DNA of 10,188 nt, from the NCBI GenBank assembly GCA_016302215.1, contig JAEDNZ010000062.1:1-10188 (forward strand), written 5' to 3'. Each line of letters starts with the position of its first letter. Position 1 is the stretch's first letter. The notes beneath the pieces are model-generated. The model searched no databases. It was not told the DNA's origin and saw only the letters and a program-made list of their open reading frames with translations. Below are positions 7,547 through 10,188 of the stretch, piece by piece. This DNA is from Muribaculaceae bacterium. GTDB taxonomy: Bacteria; Bacteroidota; Bacteroidia; Bacteroidales; Muribaculaceae. Made by a program: the position numbers and the translations under genes.

Positions 7547-8659
7547 TTAACGTTTGAGCAGGAGTATAGCCTTGATTGCGATGTCGAAGGCAATGATTTT
7601 GCCGTTGCCGTTAGCGGCGATGTCGTTGCGAGCTTTGGAGAACATGTCAAACATCTCCATGACGTTGCGCTCATTGACAAACGGGGCGAAGCGAGACGCG
7701 AAGGCGGCCTCGTCGGCGGTCATGCATAGCAAGCTGTCGTTGGCGATGTTGGCGATGAAATTTTCGCGTATCATGCGGCTACAGTAGTCGTAGAATTGCA
7801 TCATGCCCTCGCGCCCCATGTCGGCGACGTCGGTGCTCCATTGCCTCAGGAGCACTATTTTGCGCTGGTAAGCCTTGCGCATCAGCTCGATGAAGAGGTC
7901 CATGAACTTGCGCCTCATCTTAGACACCGACATCAGCTCGAGGGCGGTGTTGGCATTGCCTTGGGCGAGACGCGCAATTACCGAAGCATCATCGACGGCA
8001 GCCAATTGTGGCAGGGAGGCGATTTGCTCGTCGGTGTATCTGTTGACGCGAATGCGCTGAGTGCGCGAGAAGATTGTGGGGAGTACGGCTTTGGAATTAT
8101 TGGATACGAGGACGAAGATGGTGTCGTCGCTGGGCTCTTCGATTATTTTGAGCAGCTTGTTGGCCGCGGCCTGCTGAAGGCGCTCGGGGAGCCAAAGGAT
8201 AGCCACCTTGTAACGCGACTGCCTGGCGGTGAAAGATAGCTTGCGAGCGAGCTCGGCGGCTTCCTCCACATAGATGGTGGGCTGCGCGTTGATATTGTCA
8301 AGAGATGCCTGCCATTTGGTCATATCCATAAACGGGTTGTCGCGCATAAAGTCAAAGAACGACGAGAGCCAATCGTCAGAGAGACCTGACTTGCCCTTCT
8401 TGATGACGGGGAAGGACCAGAAAGTGTCGATATGGCTGAAGGCCTCGTGCTGGCGGCAAGCAGGGCAAGAGCCGCAGCTGTCGCCGGCGGCGGAGCGGTT
8501 TTCGCAATGGATATATTGAGCGAGGGCACGGGCGAGCATCATCTTGCCGGCGCCGGCGGGGCCTTCGAGCATCAGGGCGTGCGGAATGCGAGCGCCATTG
8601 ACCATGTCGCGAAGGCGCTGCTTGACATCATCGTGATATGGGATATCACTAAACTTCAT
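7547..8659 (-). CDS. holB: DNA polymerase III clamp-loader subunit delta'
   Basis: A 370-residue AAA+ protein that helps load the sliding clamp during chromosome replication. Residues 1-50 hold the family's N-terminal region, with a degenerate P-loop GPAGAGKM (33-40) in which the usual Ser/Thr after Lys is Met. Delta' subunits often do not hydrolyse ATP, so this is not damage. Cys52, Cys62, Cys65 and Cys68 form the zinc module of clamp-loader subunits. ANKLLKIIEEP (166-176) and SRT (198-200) correspond to conserved delta'/DnaX segments; the Arg finger is kept although the common SRC reads SRT. The C-terminal part is helical and poorly conserved, as expected. It lies between gmd and the addB-like gene, with 36- and 31-base gaps. 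The leader is unusually C-rich. Confidence 0.93.
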   Translation of the reverse strand: MKFSDIPYHDDVKQRLRDMVNGARIPHALMLEGPAGAGKMMLARALAQYIHCENRSAAGDSCGSCPACRQHEAFSHIDTFWSFPVIKKGKSGLSDDWLSSFFDFMRDNPFMDMTKWQASLDNINAQPTIYVEEAAELARKLSFTARQSRYKVAILWLPERLQQAAANKLLKIIEEPSDDTIFVLVSNNSKAVLPTIFSRTQRIRVNRYTDEQIASLPQLAAVDDASVIARLAQGNANTALELMSVSKMRRKFMDLFIELMRKAYQRKIVLLRQWSTDVADMGREGMMQFYDYCSRMIRENFIANIANDSLLCMTADEAAFASRFAPFVNERNVMEMFDMFSKARNDIAANGNGKIIAFDIAIKAILLLKR

Positions 8660-8666
8660 ATCGTAA

Positions 8667-8695
8667 GGAGGTGGCGAGGGGGTGGTGGTGGTAGG
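8667..8695 (+). other. G-rich tract in the gmd-holB spacer (C-rich in the holB leader)
   Basis: Twenty of the 29 plus-strand bases are G, in short runs: several GG pairs and one run of five. On the transcribed minus strand this becomes a CCACC/CCTCC-rich leader ending shortly before the holB ATG. The G-rich strand could form at most a weak two-tetrad quadruplex, since only one run has three or more G. The leader also contains CACCTCCTTA, identical to the 16S rRNA anti-Shine-Dalgarno region. This may be coincidence in a C-rich spacer; no function is assigned. Confidence 0.5.
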
Positions 8696-9754
8696 TTATT
8701 TATCGTTGGCAACAAGAGCCATGTCGTGGTCAACCATAATTTTGACTAACTGCTCAAAGGAGGTGCTGCGGGGGTTCCAGCCGAGGCATTTGCGGGCCTT
8801 TTCGGGGTTGCCTAACAGCTCCTCGACCTCGGCGGGTCGGAAGAAGCGCTCATCGACCTCAACGAGGACACGGCCGTCGGCTACGCTGATGCCACGCTCG
8901 TGCAGGCCTTCGCCCTCCCAGCGGAGGGGTATGCCGGCGCAGGCGAAAGCCAGCGAAGTAAATTCGCGCACGGTGTGGTATTCGCCTGTGGCGATGACAT
9001 AGTCTTCGGGCTTGTCCTGCTGGAGCATGAGCCACATGCACTCCACATAGTCGCGAGCGTAGCCCCAGTCACGGCGGGCATTAAGATTGCCGAGATAGAG
9101 CTTCTCCTGGACACCGGCGGCGATACGGGCAGCCGCGAGGGTAATCTTGCGGGTGACGAAATTCTCGCCTCGGCGCTCAGATTCGTGGTTGAAGAGAATG
9201 CCGTTGACACAATACATGCCGTAGCTCTCGCGGTAATTTTTCACTATCCAAAAGCCATACAGCTTTGCCACGCCATAGGGGGACCTGGGGTAGAAGGGCG
9301 TGGTCTCGGATTGTGGCACCTCTTGCACCTTGCCGAAGAGCTCCGATGTAGAAGCCTGGTAGATGCGGCACTTATGCTCCATGGCGAGGATGCGCACGGC
9401 CTCGAGGAGGCGAAGCGTGCCCACGGCATCGGTCTCGGCGGTGTATTCCGGCACATCAAACGACACCTTGACGTGGCTCTGAGCGGCGAGGTTGTAAATC
9501 TCGTCAGGCTCCACCTCTTTGATGATGCGTATCAGCGAGGATGAGTCGGTCATGTCGCCATAGTGCAGGGTGAGCAGACGTTTTTGGTGCATATCCCTCA
9601 CCCATTCGTCGAGATAAAGATGCTCGATGCGTCCGGTGTTGAAGGTAGAGCTTCGGCGGAGCACGCCGTGCACCTCATAGCCCTTGGCGAGCAAAAATTC
9701 TGCAAGATAGCTACCGTCTTGCCCGGTGATGCCAGTGATAAGAGCTTTCTTCAT
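8696..9754 (-). CDS. gmd: GDP-mannose 4,6-dehydratase
   Basis: A 352-residue cytosolic extended short-chain dehydrogenase that converts GDP-D-mannose to GDP-4-keto-6-deoxy-D-mannose, the first step toward GDP-L-fucose and related sugars for capsule, O-antigen or glycoprotein. Seen: the NADP-binding TGxxGxxG (GITGQDGSYL, 8-17), RRSSTFNTGRI (33-43) near the cofactor phosphate, NLAAQSHV (88-95), catalytic STSE (135-138), and YGVAK with Tyr160 and Lys164. FNHESERRGENFVTRKI and NARRDWGYARDYVE are hallmark Gmd segments. Length is slightly below E. coli Gmd (about 373). The usual partner, GDP-L-fucose synthase, is not adjacent: holB follows and a broken acyltransferase precedes by 26 bases. No promoter box is visible in that gap, so expression may depend on the upstream promoter. 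Confidence 0.95.
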   Translation of the reverse strand: MKKALITGITGQDGSYLAEFLLAKGYEVHGVLRRSSTFNTGRIEHLYLDEWVRDMHQKRLLTLHYGDMTDSSSLIRIIKEVEPDEIYNLAAQSHVKVSFDVPEYTAETDAVGTLRLLEAVRILAMEHKCRIYQASTSELFGKVQEVPQSETTPFYPRSPYGVAKLYGFWIVKNYRESYGMYCVNGILFNHESERRGENFVTRKITLAAARIAAGVQEKLYLGNLNARRDWGYARDYVECMWLMLQQDKPEDYVIATGEYHTVREFTSLAFACAGIPLRWEGEGLHERGISVADGRVLVEVDERFFRPAEVEELLGNPEKARKCLGWNPRSTSFEQLVKIMVDHDMALVANDK

Positions 9755-9780
9755 ATTGTAGAGTAGTGTTTGATTTTTTA

Positions 9781-10133
9781 TTATTTGGATATTTGACCGG
9801 TCAGTAGCCGGGCTAATATATTGCTTTTAGATATTATAGCATTGACGAGGAGCACGGCAGCGATAATAGCGGCCGCGATGATAGCCGCAATGGCGATAGT
9901 GGGCACAAATGCCAGGTTGACGGCCTCAAGCGGCTCCTTGACATATACCCGCTGATAAAGAAAAACACGGGCATGTAAGTGTTGGAGATGATCTTGAAAG
10001 CCACGGTGCTATCAATATCCCTGATGCACATAGTGAGCACATGCCCCATCACCACCATGGCGATAGCAATGCCTTTGAGCATATCGAAATGGTGGAGTCG
10101 GCGGCCGCCAGGATTAGAGATAGAAGATGGCAT
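9781..10133 (-). pseudogene. Acyltransferase-3 family gene, internally deleted and frameshifted
   Basis: The N-terminus (ATG at 10133) reads RRLHHFDMLKGIAIAMVVMGH and then MPVFFFISGYM, the first two segments of a membrane O-acyltransferase (acyltransferase 3) of the kind that acetylates surface glycans. After about residue 64 this frame turns into Ser/Pro/Leu-rich nonsense and stops at 9834. From about 9948 another frame, ending TAA at 9781-9783, encodes KEPLEAVNLAFVPTI, a long hydrophobic helix, and SKSNILARLLTG, which looks like the C-terminal membrane helix of the same family. The full family length is about 330-350 residues; only about 115-120 remain, so roughly 200-230 codons appear missing and the join is out of frame. 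It is either a true pseudogene or an assembly collapse. The 99-residue ORF at 9834-10133 should not be taken as a complete protein. Confidence 0.65.
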
Positions 10134-10159
10134 AAAAAGCTGTTAATGCATTGGGAGTA

Positions 10160-10188
10160 CAAATTTACACATTATCTATGAAAGAACA
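10160..10188 (-). promoter_or_regulatory. Bacteroidetes-type -7 box upstream of the acyltransferase remnant
   Basis: On the minus strand 10167-10160 reads TAAATTTG, an exact TAnnTTTG -7 box, 26 bases before the ATG at 10133. The -33 TTG element would fall at the window edge: the last two bases, read on the minus strand, are TG with a 19-base spacer, consistent with a TTG cut by the boundary. If real, it would drive the remnant and, without another visible promoter, gmd and perhaps the genes after it. Confidence 0.45.

Noticed and set aside
8540..8563. Met in place of Ser/Thr in the HolB P-loop as a possible inactivating mutation
   Set aside because: Delta' subunits commonly have degenerate ATP sites; the rest of the protein is intact.
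8665..9002. Perfect Shine-Dalgarno AAGGAGGT at 8665-8672 about 10 bases before a GTG-started plus-strand frame
   Set aside because: The frame is antisense to gmd and low in complexity at its start, and Bacteroidetes rarely use Shine-Dalgarno sites. It is the complement of a C-rich holB leader.
8900..9544. 214-codon open frame on the plus strand opposite gmd
   Set aside because: Shadow of gmd codons; no family resemblance and no promoter box seen upstream.

Overview
This window reads as a chromosomal segment of a Bacteroidales bacterium, possibly a Muribaculaceae- or Prevotella-like gut anaerobe; the family-level guess is weak. The grounds are two promoter-like elements of the Bacteroidetes type (TAnnTTTG -7 box), AT-rich leaders without Shine-Dalgarno sequences, and proteins of Bacteroidales type: a zinc-ribbon class II ribonucleotide reductase, a RecB/AddB-type nuclease without Walker A, and a short beta-phosphoglucomutase-like HAD. 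Gene density is very high. There is no rRNA, tRNA, CRISPR array, insertion sequence or phage gene, and no gene-free stretch longer than 133 bases.

Layout. Positions 1-133 are an AT-rich regulatory region with a promoter (38-68) and a possible pair of NrdR-like boxes (13-28 and 44-59). nrdJ (134-2695, + strand) follows, starting most likely at a GTG. Everything else is on the minus strand. Listed in the direction of transcription these are: a promoter-like element at the right edge (10160-10188), a broken acyltransferase-3 gene (10133-9781), gmd (9754-8696), holB (8659-7547), an addB-like gene (7515-4492), hemW (4464-3355, TTG start) and a HAD hydrolase (3304-2657). Gaps between these six genes are only 26, 36, 31, 27 and 50 bases, and I see no further promoter box in them, so they could form one long transcription unit. 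nrdJ and the HAD gene converge and overlap by 39 bases.

Functions. The genes do not form one pathway. nrdJ makes deoxyribonucleotides using adenosylcobalamin. holB belongs to the replication clamp loader. The addB-like protein belongs to double-strand-break processing. hemW delivers heme. gmd starts GDP-fucose or related GDP-deoxysugar synthesis. The acyltransferase was probably a surface-glycan modifier.

I see no convincing new multi-gene system. The most notable signals are a 19-bp inverted repeat inside the 3' part of the HAD gene that pairs best in the nrdJ transcript, the candidate NrdR double box on the nrdJ promoter, and the internally deleted acyltransferase whose N- and C-terminal pieces survive in different frames.
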